The position numbers were made by a program, and so were the translations under genes. Below, piece after piece: positions 22,828 to 29,824 of a stretch of 29,824 nt of DNA; the stretch's first letter is position 1; every line of letters starts with the position of its first letter. This stretch comes from Lentisphaeria bacterium (lineage in GTDB: Bacteria; Verrucomicrobiota; Lentisphaeria; Victivallales; Victivallaceae): the NCBI GenBank assembly GCA_018265615.1, contig JABLYX010000058.1:1-29824 (forward strand). Reading direction: 5' to 3'. A model generated the notes under the pieces. That model made no database searches, was not told where the DNA came from, and was given only the letters and a program-made list of their open reading frames with translations.

Positions 22828-24048
22828 ATGATCAGGAGCAGCCACTTCAGGGAATTCGCGATACTCGCGTTCGACGCCGGATCGGTGCGCGGATGCGTGT
22901 TCCGCCGCCGGGGGCCGCAATATGCGGTCGAACGCAGTTCCATTGAAAAAGTCGACCCGGCTGACCCGGCACTGGCGTGGAAGCGCCTGCTCCGGCAGCT
23001 CGGCCGGGGGAAAGAGTGTCCGCTCTTCCTCTCCGGGGCGCTGCCGGGGGGAATATTTTTCCGTTTCGATTCGATCGAATTGACGCCGCGCGCCCGGCGG
23101 GAGGCGCTCGAGATGGAGCTTCCGCAGAGGATGCTGGCCGTTCCCGAGGATCACCGCTTTCAGTTTTACGCCGGAACTCCCGATGAAGAGGGGAATGTTC
23201 CGGTGAACGTCTACGTCGTGCCGGGCAGCTCGCTTGAGCACCCTGCCGCGATGCTGACCCAGGCCGGCGGCCGTGCGGACGAATTTCTGTATCCGCTGCT
23301 GTCGCTGCGGGAAGACGATCCGCCGGTCGACCTGCCGCGGCTGGACCCCGATTTCGGGTTCGCCGACAGCGAATGGCGCCCGCGCCCGCAGAACCCGGAT
23401 AATTCGCCGTGGGCCGCACTGTTCAACGGCGAGTTCAAGCTTCCGGCCGACGGCAGCTTCCGGGTCGATGACTACTTCGAGTGCCTGCTCGCTGCCCGGC
23501 TCGCCGTGCAGCCCGCTTTCGGGCAGGCCGAGCGCGGGCTGCGGCTCCTGCCGGTCGAACTGCATCCGCGCCGTTACCGCAATCAGCTCAGGATCACGGC
23601 GCTGCTCGCCGTATTGCTCGTTGTGAACTACGCCTGGTCGGCCGCCGGGAGCTATCGCGAAAACTATCTGGCCCACAAAACGGCCGTCGAGGAGCGCGAT
23701 CAGATCAAATATGAGAATACCGCGTTGTTGGTGAAGCTCAAGGGAATGGAAAAGGAGCAGCGCGAGCTGGCCCGCGTCGTGAACCTGAAAGCCGGCGAAC
23801 CGGAGGTTGTCGAAAAGCTTGCGGTCCTGACCGAGCTCCTGCCGTCGAACGCCATGGTTTCGAGCCTGCGCTGGAGCGAGTCGAGCGTCGACCTCGTGAT
23901 CCAGAGCGAAGCCGAGAATCTCGATCTGCCTTCGCTGCTGCGCCGGGTCCCGTACTGGAAGATCGGCCAGCTGCAGCAGCGCCGCATGGGGGATACCGTC
24001 ACGATGATCACATTGAAACTGCTCCCGAACGAGGAGGCCGCCAAATGA
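22828..24048 (+). CDS. gspL: GspL-like inner-membrane assembly protein
   Basis: This is a 406-residue protein from ATG 22828; a TTG 15 bases upstream is also open. The N-terminal part starts REFAILAFDAGSVRGCVFRR, like the actin-like fold of GspL/PilM, with a long cytoplasmic domain to residue 245. LLPVELHPRRYRN precedes a single membrane helix (residues 256-274) and a coiled-coil-like segment (VEERDQIKYENTALLVKLKG), then a PilN-like ferredoxin-fold end. This is the architecture of GspL, which links the ATPase GspE to the membrane platform. It overlaps gspM by ATGA. Similarity to fused PilM-PilN is equally close, and the label rests on neighbours. Confidence 0.65.
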   Translation: MIRSSHFREFAILAFDAGSVRGCVFRRRGPQYAVERSSIEKVDPADPALAWKRLLRQLGRGKECPLFLSGALPGGIFFRFDSIELTPRARREALEMELPQRMLAVPEDHRFQFYAGTPDEEGNVPVNVYVVPGSSLEHPAAMLTQAGGRADEFLYPLLSLREDDPPVDLPRLDPDFGFADSEWRPRPQNPDNSPWAALFNGEFKLPADGSFRVDDYFECLLAARLAVQPAFGQAERGLRLLPVELHPRRYRNQLRITALLAVLLVVNYAWSAAGSYRENYLAHKTAVEERDQIKYENTALLVKLKGMEKEQRELARVVNLKAGEPEVVEKLAVLTELLPSNAMVSSLRWSESSVDLVIQSEAENLDLPSLLRRVPYWKIGQLQQRRMGDTVTMITLKLLPNEEAAK

Positions 24049-24656
24049 AAACTCCGTTCAGGGAATTCGTTAAAACCGGAAAGGGCAAGTTGACCGTCGC
24101 GCTCGGTGTCCTTCTCTGCAGCTGGATCTTTCTGCTCTGGCAGTTCAGCGGCTCGCTCGGCAACCTGATGCCGGGAGAAGGCCAGATCAGCAACATCGAA
24201 CGCGAAATCAAGCAGATGAAGCAGCAGAATGTGACGCTCCGCGCCCGCAGGAAAGCCGCCGACGACCTGAAAGCGCGCTATCGGGCGCAGCAGGAGAGCT
24301 ACTGGCGCGAGGAGCGCGACGGCGTGGTCGACACGGAACTGCGCAACAAGATCCAGCAGGCCGCGCGCGAGGTTGAGCTGAAGCTCAACAGCCTCGGCTC
24401 GGTGCGAACGACGCGGATCAACAATGACCTCTATTATGCGGAGATTGACCTTTCGACCTCCGGGCAGCTCGAGACGCTCGTGCGTTTTCTCGGCAAGGTC
24501 CAGGGGATCAAGCCGGCTCTTTCGTGGCGGCGCCTCGACATGCGTCCGGAGGGGATGCGCAATGCGGATGTCGCCGGCAGCCTGATGTTCAACGGCGCGA
24601 TCCGCGTCATCGGCTTCGACGGAGACGAGGCGGGGCAGAAGGGAGGCGCGAAATGA
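24045..24656 (+). CDS. gspM: GspM/PilO-like inner-membrane protein
   Basis: This is a 203-residue protein. One membrane helix (residues 16-32, LTVALGVLLCSWIFLLW) follows a short cytoplasmic tail. A coiled coil (IEREIKQMKQQNVTLRARRK) leads into a periplasmic domain with a ferredoxin-like pattern ending FNGAIRVIGF. The length and layout match GspM or PilO, partners of GspL or PilN. ATGA overlaps join it to the genes on both sides, supporting a stoichiometric complex. There is no strong sequence signature, and the call depends on order within the operon. Confidence 0.65.
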   Translation: MKTPFREFVKTGKGKLTVALGVLLCSWIFLLWQFSGSLGNLMPGEGQISNIEREIKQMKQQNVTLRARRKAADDLKARYRAQQESYWREERDGVVDTELRNKIQQAAREVELKLNSLGSVRTTRINNDLYYAEIDLSTSGQLETLVRFLGKVQGIKPALSWRRLDMRPEGMRNADVAGSLMFNGAIRVIGFDGDEAGQKGGAK

Positions 24657-25552
24657 GGGCGGCTCTGATTCTGGTCAACGTGCTTCTGGCCATCTGGCTC
24701 CTCGCCGCAATCGCGGGGCATATGACCGGCGGCCCGAAGGCGGAGGAACTTTCCGTCAAGAAGGGCGGCGGTAAAAAGGGGGCGGCTTCCGCCGCGGCTT
24801 CGGCGGCGAAGAACACCGCCCCGCCGTCGCTCGATTCCCGCATGGCGACGGTCATCGACAACAATATTTTCAACAGCGACCGTTGTCCGAACGCGACGTT
24901 CGGCCGCGGCCGTTCGAACCGGATCGAGCTGACGCTGGTCGGAACATTCGAAATCGACGGCGTCAAGGGCGCGATCATCAAGCAGAAGGGCGCGACGGCG
25001 AACACCCGCAATAACTTCATGGGGATGGGCGGCATGGGCGGAATGCCCGGCGCCGGGCGCTGGGGCGGCCGGAACAACACCGGTTCGAATGCCAATACCC
25101 GGAGCGCGGTCCGCGTGCAGCTCGTCGATGGCGTCTGGCGGAATTTCGGCGGAACCGACGCCGTGACGCAACAGCAGCAACAGCAGCAGGCCGTCACGCT
25201 GCGGCAGTATGTCCGTGTGGGCGAAACGCTCAGCAACGGGTACACGCTTGCCGAAGTCAGCCGGGCCGGCGCGGTGCTGACCCGCGGCAGCGACAAGATG
25301 GAGCTGGAACTGCAGGATCCGTCGCAGGGACTCGCGACGGCTTCCACCAATACACAGCGCCGCACGAATGTCTTCCAGCAGATGCAGCAGATGCAGCAGA
25401 TGCAGATGCAGCAGAACTTCCAGATGATGCGCATGATGCAGCGGACGCTGCAGAACCAGAATCAGGGCGGAAACACCGGCAACCGCGGTGGTACAGGAGG
25501 AGGCGGAGGTGGCGGCATGGGCGGCCCCGGCGGCCCGCCGCCCGGACGATGA
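24653..25552 (+). CDS. gspC: GspC-like protein with low-complexity tail
   Basis: This is a 299-residue protein. ATG 24653 overlaps the upstream stop (ATGA) and gives a clean membrane helix at residues 5-20. Then come an Ala/Lys linker and a domain with NRIELTLVGTFEIDGVKGAI, typical of the homology region of GspC that docks to the secretin. A second domain (VTLRQYVRVGETLSNGYTLA, then VSRAGAVLTRG) resembles PilP or the later GspC part. Unusual low-complexity parts interrupt it: a Met/Gly loop (residues 123-135), a run of seven Gln near residue 175, a Met/Gln-rich segment (242-263) and a Gly/Pro tail (279-299). The expected role is to connect inner membrane and secretin. Confidence 0.6.
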   Translation: MRAALILVNVLLAIWLLAAIAGHMTGGPKAEELSVKKGGGKKGAASAAASAAKNTAPPSLDSRMATVIDNNIFNSDRCPNATFGRGRSNRIELTLVGTFEIDGVKGAIIKQKGATANTRNNFMGMGGMGGMPGAGRWGGRNNTGSNANTRSAVRVQLVDGVWRNFGGTDAVTQQQQQQQAVTLRQYVRVGETLSNGYTLAEVSRAGAVLTRGSDKMELELQDPSQGLATASTNTQRRTNVFQQMQQMQQMQMQQNFQMMRMMQRTLQNQNQGGNTGNRGGTGGGGGGGMGGPGGPPPGR

Positions 25553-25554
25553 GC

Positions 25555-25608
25555 ATGGAATCGGAATTCTGGATGAACAATAAGCATATAAACCCGGTAA
25601 AAGAATGA
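25555..25608 (+). CDS. Possible 17-aa leader ORF before gspD
   Basis: A 17-codon frame (ATG 25555, MESEFWMNNKHINPVKE) starts 2 bases after the gspC stop and ends at TGA 25606-25608, overlapping the first gspD start codon (ATGA). The gspD start has only a weak ribosome-binding site, so coupling through this frame is possible. There is no Shine-Dalgarno sequence of its own. It may be chance. Confidence 0.3.
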   Translation: MESEFWMNNKHINPVKE

Positions 25609-27896
25609 TGAAAATGACAAAAATTTCGCTTCAGCCGTCCCGCGCCGCGACTGTGACTGCAATCGGCCTGGCCGCGGTCCTGCTCTCTTCCTGTTCGATC
25701 CTGCGCCCCGAAGAGGATGGAGATTCGCTCAGGAAAGACCGGTTCGAGTTCCTCCGCAGCGAGCAGAAAGAGCGGATTCCGGGGAAAACGGAGTCGATCA
25801 ACGAGGAGCAGGTCCTGCCCGATAAGACGGTTGAGACGGAAAACGACCGGAAAAAGTTCGAACAGCTGAATTCCGCCGGCAAGCCCGCCGAAGCGGGGGC
25901 GATTCCGAAAGTGAAGGAGACCCCGCGGTTCTATGATGATTTCGTCCTGATGAACGGCGACGAGGAGATTTCGGTTTCATTGGTTTTCAACAGCGCGCCG
26001 CTGCTCGACGTGCTGCCGGCATTCGCCGATGTGCTCGGTTTCAACTTCGTCGCGGACAACGACCTCAAGGGGACCGTGACGCTGAACCTGAATTCGAAGA
26101 TGACCCGGAAGGAGCTCTGGAACACGTTCGACCGGATGCTCTATCTCTCCGGCGCCGGCGTCACCGTCGAGGATTCGTTGCTGAAGATCATGGCGCTGCC
26201 GAAGCTCGCGCAGCAGCCCGGCGCGCGGGTCGGCGGCGAGGTGTTCTACTATCCGCTGAAGAATTCGACTGCGAAGGACGTCGTGGCGCAGGTCAAGCCG
26301 TTTCTCGGCAAAGACAGCGTCTGCGTCGAGCTCGCGCGGCCGAACGCTATCCTGATCTGCGACGACTCCGCGAACATCGCGAAGCTCCGCCAGATTCTCG
26401 AGACGATCGACCAGAATGCGCGCCGCAACTGGCCGCGGGTGGCGGTTCCGTGCCGCAATATCCTGCCGACCAAGGTGGTCGAGGAGCTGCAGAATGTTCT
26501 GCCGGTTCTCGGTTTCACCGTCACGCAGACGACGGACAAGACCGAGTTGCCGGGGGCGATCCAGCTGGTCGGCGTCGACCGGCTCCAGATGATCGTGGTT
26601 TCCGCCGCGACGCAGGATGCGATCGACGAGATCCGCAAATGGGTGGATATTTTCGACAGCGCCGACTCGATCGACCAGGAGCGCGTCTTCGTCTACAAGG
26701 TCGGACACAACCGGGCGAACCAGCTCGCGCAGGCACTTTCGATCATCTATAACACGCAGGGCGCGAGCCTGACCATCGATACCACGACCGGAAACAGCCG
26801 GACCGATTCCCTGAACTCGACGGCGACGAACCGGACGACCACGACGACCCAGGCGAACAACAACCGCACCGGCACTTCCCTGACCAACAGCACCCAGACC
26901 GACCAGAGCTCGAGTTTGTTCGATACGCCGGTCCGGATCTTTGCGGACGGCGTGCTGAACCGCCTTGTGATCCGCACGACGCCGCGCACCTACGCGAGCA
27001 TCAAGGCGCTGCTCGACCGGCTCGATGTGGTTCCGGCGCAGGTACTTCTGCAGGTGCTGGTCGTCGAAGTGACCCTGACCGAGTCGACGCAGTTCGGCCT
27101 CGAATTCTCGGCCAAGGGCTCCGGCAGCGGGATCAACTCCATGCTCGGTACGAATTACGAGAACCTCACGCCGTTCGGCGAGACGAAGCAGGACGGGTTC
27201 ACGTTCCTGCTGAACGACCCGAACAATCCGGAGAACAAATTCGGCTACATCCGGGCGCTGGCCGGGAACAACACGATCAAGGTCATTTCGAGCCCGCAGC
27301 TGCTCGTTTCGAGCCACACCGAAGCGAAGATCCAGGTCGGCAGCGAGGTTCCGATCATCACCGGCGGAATCACGAACTCCTCGTCGGAAAGCAACGTGAC
27401 CCAGACCTACGAATACAAGGACGTCGGCATCATTCTGACGCTTACTCCGCAGGTTACGAGCACCGACCTCATCTCCCTCGACATCGTGCAGACGCTGTCG
27501 AGCGCGATTAAAAACACGACCAGTGCGACGATCGATTCCCCGGAGATCACGAAGCGCGAGATCGAAACCTCCATGACCGTTGCGCACGGACGCACGATGA
27601 TCATCGGCGGGCTGATTCAGGAGAAGCGCAACGACGATCTGCAGTCGGTCCCGTTCGTGAACGACATCCCGTTCCTGCGCCGTCTTTTCGGCAGCACCGA
27701 GGCAAAGATCGAGCGTTCGGAAATCCTGGTCCTCATCACCGGCTACATCGTAAATGAGAAAAGCGAGGTCGAGGAGCTGATCAAACGCTACAACGAGGCG
27801 CTGACCACGCTTAACGAGTTCGACGAGACGCTGGGCGACAAGGCGAAACCGCGCAAGGGCGCGAATAAACTCAACAGTTCGGAGTTCTGGCGATGA
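25605..27896 (+). CDS. gspD: Type II secretion secretin, lipoprotein
   Basis: This is a 763-residue outer-membrane channel. The start is one of three close ATG codons (25605, 25608, 25614). The signal ends in a lipobox (AVLLSS-C, Cys30), so the secretin is a lipoprotein and may reach the outer membrane without a separate pilotin. After a charged linker, N-domains follow: VSLVFNSAPLLDVLPAFADV near residue 125, YYPLKNSTAKDVVAQVKPFL, CRNILPTKVVEELQNVLPVL and VYKVGHNRANQLAQALSIIY. The last is interrupted by a Thr/Asn/Ser-rich insert (residues about 389-440). The secretin core has QVLVVEVTLTESTQFGLEFS, VGSEVPIITGG near residue 583, YEYKDVGIILTLTPQV and AHGRTMIIGGLIQEKR. It overlaps gspE by ATGA. 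Confidence 0.9.
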   Translation: MMKMTKISLQPSRAATVTAIGLAAVLLSSCSILRPEEDGDSLRKDRFEFLRSEQKERIPGKTESINEEQVLPDKTVETENDRKKFEQLNSAGKPAEAGAIPKVKETPRFYDDFVLMNGDEEISVSLVFNSAPLLDVLPAFADVLGFNFVADNDLKGTVTLNLNSKMTRKELWNTFDRMLYLSGAGVTVEDSLLKIMALPKLAQQPGARVGGEVFYYPLKNSTAKDVVAQVKPFLGKDSVCVELARPNAILICDDSANIAKLRQILETIDQNARRNWPRVAVPCRNILPTKVVEELQNVLPVLGFTVTQTTDKTELPGAIQLVGVDRLQMIVVSAATQDAIDEIRKWVDIFDSADSIDQERVFVYKVGHNRANQLAQALSIIYNTQGASLTIDTTTGNSRTDSLNSTATNRTTTTTQANNNRTGTSLTNSTQTDQSSSLFDTPVRIFADGVLNRLVIRTTPRTYASIKALLDRLDVVPAQVLLQVLVVEVTLTESTQFGLEFSAKGSGSGINSMLGTNYENLTPFGETKQDGFTFLLNDPNNPENKFGYIRALAGNNTIKVISSPQLLVSSHTEAKIQVGSEVPIITGGITNSSSESNVTQTYEYKDVGIILTLTPQVTSTDLISLDIVQTLSSAIKNTTSATIDSPEITKREIETSMTVAHGRTMIIGGLIQEKRNDDLQSVPFVNDIPFLRRLFGSTEAKIERSEILVLITGYIVNEKSEVEELIKRYNEALTTLNEFDETLGDKAKPRKGANKLNSSEFWR

Positions 27897-29491
27897 GCGG
27901 CGGCGCATATGACTTCACCGCCGCGCGCAAGCGGCTGCAGATCCTCCTGGCGGAGAGGAACCCGGAGTACCCGGCTTCCCCCTCCCGCGAGGAGGCGCGC
28001 GCCGCCGACCGCGCCATGGTGCAGGCCGGAACGCTGACAGAGGCGCAGCTCGCCTCGCTCTATTCGGAGGCCTACGGCAGCGAGCCGGTGGACGAAGAGG
28101 AGTTCAAGACGCCGGAGCCGTTCCCGGATGCCCCGTATGACTTTTTCAACGCGAACGGCTGCCTGCCGGAGGAATGGGACGAGGAGGCGATTACCTTTCT
28201 CGTGATCGACCCGTACGACCTCGAGCAGCTGACCTTCATGGTGCGGCGCACCTGGAAGACCGGTGCGCGTTTCCGCTTCGTCCGCCGCACGTTTCTCGAA
28301 CGGCTGCTGAGCAAGCTCCAGAGCGTCGAGGCGGAGAATGAGCTTATGGAGGTCGAAGACGAGAACATGCTCCGCTCGATGGCGGGCGAGGCGAAGATCG
28401 TCCGGCTGGTCAACGATATTTTCACGCGCGCCATCGAACTCGGCGCGTCGGACATCCATATCGAACCGGGCGAAGAGAGCGTCGCGGTGCGCTGCCGCGT
28501 GGACGGCGTGCTGACCGAGATCATCAGCACGCCCCTGTCGCAGTTCCCCGCGATCGCATCGCGCATCAAACTGCTCGGCGGGCTCAATATCGCCGAGAGC
28601 CGCCTGCCGCAGGACGGCCGCACGAACATCCAGCTCGGGCGGCAGGAGCTCGACATGCGTATCTCGACGATCCCGATCCTGACCGGAGAGAGCATCGTGT
28701 TGCGGCTGCTGAACCAGGAGGCGATTTCGTTCGACCTCGGCATCCTCGGCATGTCGCCGATCCATCTCGCGCAGTTCAAAAAGCTGATTCAGATTCCGCA
28801 CGGGATCATCCTCGTGGTCGGTCCGACCGGCAGCGGCAAGACGACTACGCTCTACAGCGTCATTAACCAGCTGAACGACAACAGGAAGAAGATCATCACG
28901 GTCGAGGACCCGGTCGAATACAAGATGGCCGGGCTCTGCCAGATGCAGGTCAATGCGAAGATCGGCGTGACCTTCGCGACGGGGCTGCGCAGCATCGTGC
29001 GCCAGGACCCGGACATCATCCTCGTCGGCGAGATCCGCGACCGCGAAACCGCGGATATCGCGATCAACGCGGCGTTGACCGGCCACCTCGTGCTTTCGAC
29101 GCTGCACACGAACGACGCGGTCGGCGCCGTGACCCGGCTGCTCGACATGGGAGTCGAGAACTTCCTTGTCTCGTCCGCGCTTTTCGGCGTGCTTTCGCAG
29201 CGGCTGGTCCGGAAGATCTGCCCGGTCTGCCACGGCAAAACCACGGATGCGGCCGGGAACAGATGCCGCAGGTGCAACGGCTCCGGCTACAAGGGGCGGT
29301 GCGGCATTTTCGAGCTCCTGACGGTCAGCGACGAGCTGCGCACGGCGATCAACCGCAGCGCGTCGAGTTCCGAACTCGAGGCGATCGCGGTAAAGGAGGG
29401 CATGGTGACTTTGCAGGAAGACGGGCTTGCGAAGGTCAGGGCCGGTGTGACCACTCCCGAAGAGCTGAACCGTTCCACGGCGGAGTTGTAA
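27893..29491 (+). CDS. gspE: Type II secretion ATPase
   Basis: This is a 532-residue hexameric ATPase that powers pseudopilus assembly. Residues 1-150 are the N1E-like domain that binds GspL, and residues 160-532 are the N2E and catalytic domain. Visible motifs are ASDIHIEP (185-192), LPQDGR (238-243), Walker A GPTGSGKTTT (310-319), the Asp box TVEDPVEY (336-343), Walker B IILVGEIRD (375-383), the His box LSTLHTND (401-408) and the zinc-binding Cys pairs CPVC and CRRC (443, 446, 458, 461). All catalytic motifs are intact. Pilus PilB/PilT-type ATPases share them, but the neighbouring secretin and GspC-like genes favour GspE. It is 3 bp ahead of gspF. Confidence 0.9.
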   Translation: MSGGAYDFTAARKRLQILLAERNPEYPASPSREEARAADRAMVQAGTLTEAQLASLYSEAYGSEPVDEEEFKTPEPFPDAPYDFFNANGCLPEEWDEEAITFLVIDPYDLEQLTFMVRRTWKTGARFRFVRRTFLERLLSKLQSVEAENELMEVEDENMLRSMAGEAKIVRLVNDIFTRAIELGASDIHIEPGEESVAVRCRVDGVLTEIISTPLSQFPAIASRIKLLGGLNIAESRLPQDGRTNIQLGRQELDMRISTIPILTGESIVLRLLNQEAISFDLGILGMSPIHLAQFKKLIQIPHGIILVVGPTGSGKTTTLYSVINQLNDNRKKIITVEDPVEYKMAGLCQMQVNAKIGVTFATGLRSIVRQDPDIILVGEIRDRETADIAINAALTGHLVLSTLHTNDAVGAVTRLLDMGVENFLVSSALFGVLSQRLVRKICPVCHGKTTDAAGNRCRRCNGSGYKGRCGIFELLTVSDELRTAINRSASSSELEAIAVKEGMVTLQEDGLAKVRAGVTTPEELNRSTAEL

Positions 29492-29494
29492 ACA

Positions 29495-29824
29495 ATGGGA
29501 CTCTACAAATACCTTGCAGCCGCGAAAGGCGAAGCGCCGCATGAGATCCTGATCGAGGCCGACAGCATCGCGGAGGCGCAAAGCAAACTGCGCAGCCGGA
29601 AGATCGTTCCCGTGCGTTACTGCGGGGAGGCGACCGTTTCCGGCGGCAAGTTCACGTTGCGCCGCAGCAAGGTGAACACCTACGAATTCACGCGGCAGCT
29701 TGCGCCGCTGCTGGATTCGCACATCCCGCTCGAACGCGCGCTCGCGATCATCGCGGACAGCTCGGTCGATGACGAGCAGCGCGACTTCGTGAACGCGCTG
29801 CGCCAGGGGCTGCATGAGGGCAAG
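29495..29824 (+). CDS. gspF: Type II secretion platform protein, partial
   Basis: One hundred and ten codons are visible before the window ends. The N-terminus MGLYKYLAAAKGEAPHEILI, then AEAQSKLRSRKIVPVRY, and the segment YEFTRQLAPLLDSHIPLERA with LAIIADSS match the first cytoplasmic domain of GspF/PilC (typically FTRQLATLL.aGlPL..AL). The membrane helices lie beyond the edge. GspF forms the inner-membrane base from which pseudopilins are extracted. The start has no strong ribosome-binding site, and the gene is separated by only 3 bp from gspE, so coupled translation is likely. Confidence 0.85.
   Translation, partial: MGLYKYLAAAKGEAPHEILIEADSIAEAQSKLRSRKIVPVRYCGEATVSGGKFTLRRSKVNTYEFTRQLAPLLDSHIPLERALAIIADSSVDDEQRDFVNALRQGLHEGK

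Noticed and set aside
25165..25190. CAG/CAA microsatellite as a phase-variable repeat
   Set aside because: It encodes a poly-Gln run with mixed CAG and CAA codons in frame. Three-base changes would not switch the gene off.
25977..27908. Long open frame on the minus strand opposite gspD
   Set aside because: Its product is very rich in Arg, Asp and Val with no motif. It is antisense to a clear secretin in high-GC DNA and has no ribosome-binding site in context.
27788..29815. Long open frame on the minus strand opposite gspE
   Set aside because: It is a shadow of the ATPase gene: the composition is Arg/His/Ala-rich, no family is recognised and the plus-strand gene has every catalytic motif.

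Overview
The window looks like a chromosomal segment of a member of the Lentisphaerota (Victivallis-like). This is inferred from four things: a pseudopilin with an FTLIELLVVIAIIAILA-type N-terminus and an H-x9-D motif, a GntR-headed LacI-type sugar regulator, an AraC regulator paired with a six-hairpin glycosidase, and a compact general (type II) secretion operon, all in high-GC DNA. No species can be named from the sequence alone.

Region A (1-13379) is a phage-like or mobile module. A S24-type repressor gene (12606-13379, +) faces a long minus-strand gene array across a 184-bp switch. The switch has one promoter in each direction and repeated TGCAA-containing sites lying on them. Reading leftward, the array holds a small basic protein, a Rad52-type single-strand annealing protein, a 55-aa ORF, a sigma-region-4-like HTH protein and two small unknown proteins. 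It then holds large display or tail-fibre-type proteins: an internally duplicated 402-aa protein, an 888-aa Ig-like protein with a decayed partial duplicate, a paralogous pair of which one has a collagen-like stalk, a double-LamG protein and a fibre with 42-bp repeats. It ends with a DUF1353 protein, a small membrane protein and a lipoprotein cut by the window edge. Most genes are separated by a few bases or overlap, as in an operon. I see no capsid, portal, terminase or integrase gene.

Region B (13473-21901) is carbohydrate-related. An AraC regulator and a six-hairpin glycosidase are divergently transcribed from promoters whose -35 boxes overlap by one base. A DMT-type transporter follows the glycosidase. 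A nucleoside-hydrolase-like gene runs the opposite way with its own promoter. A minus-strand operon then encodes a GntR/LacI-type regulator, a DUF1559-like pseudopilin and a large exported protein, behind a near-consensus TTGACA-17-CATAAT promoter.

Region C (22104-29824) is a plus-strand type II secretion operon. It starts with a secreted helical-repeat protein of unknown role, then GspL-like, GspM-like and GspC-like inner-membrane proteins, a lipoprotein secretin (GspD), the ATPase (GspE) and the start of GspF. Several ATGA overlaps indicate translational coupling. Pseudopilins such as the one in region B are the expected clients of this machine.
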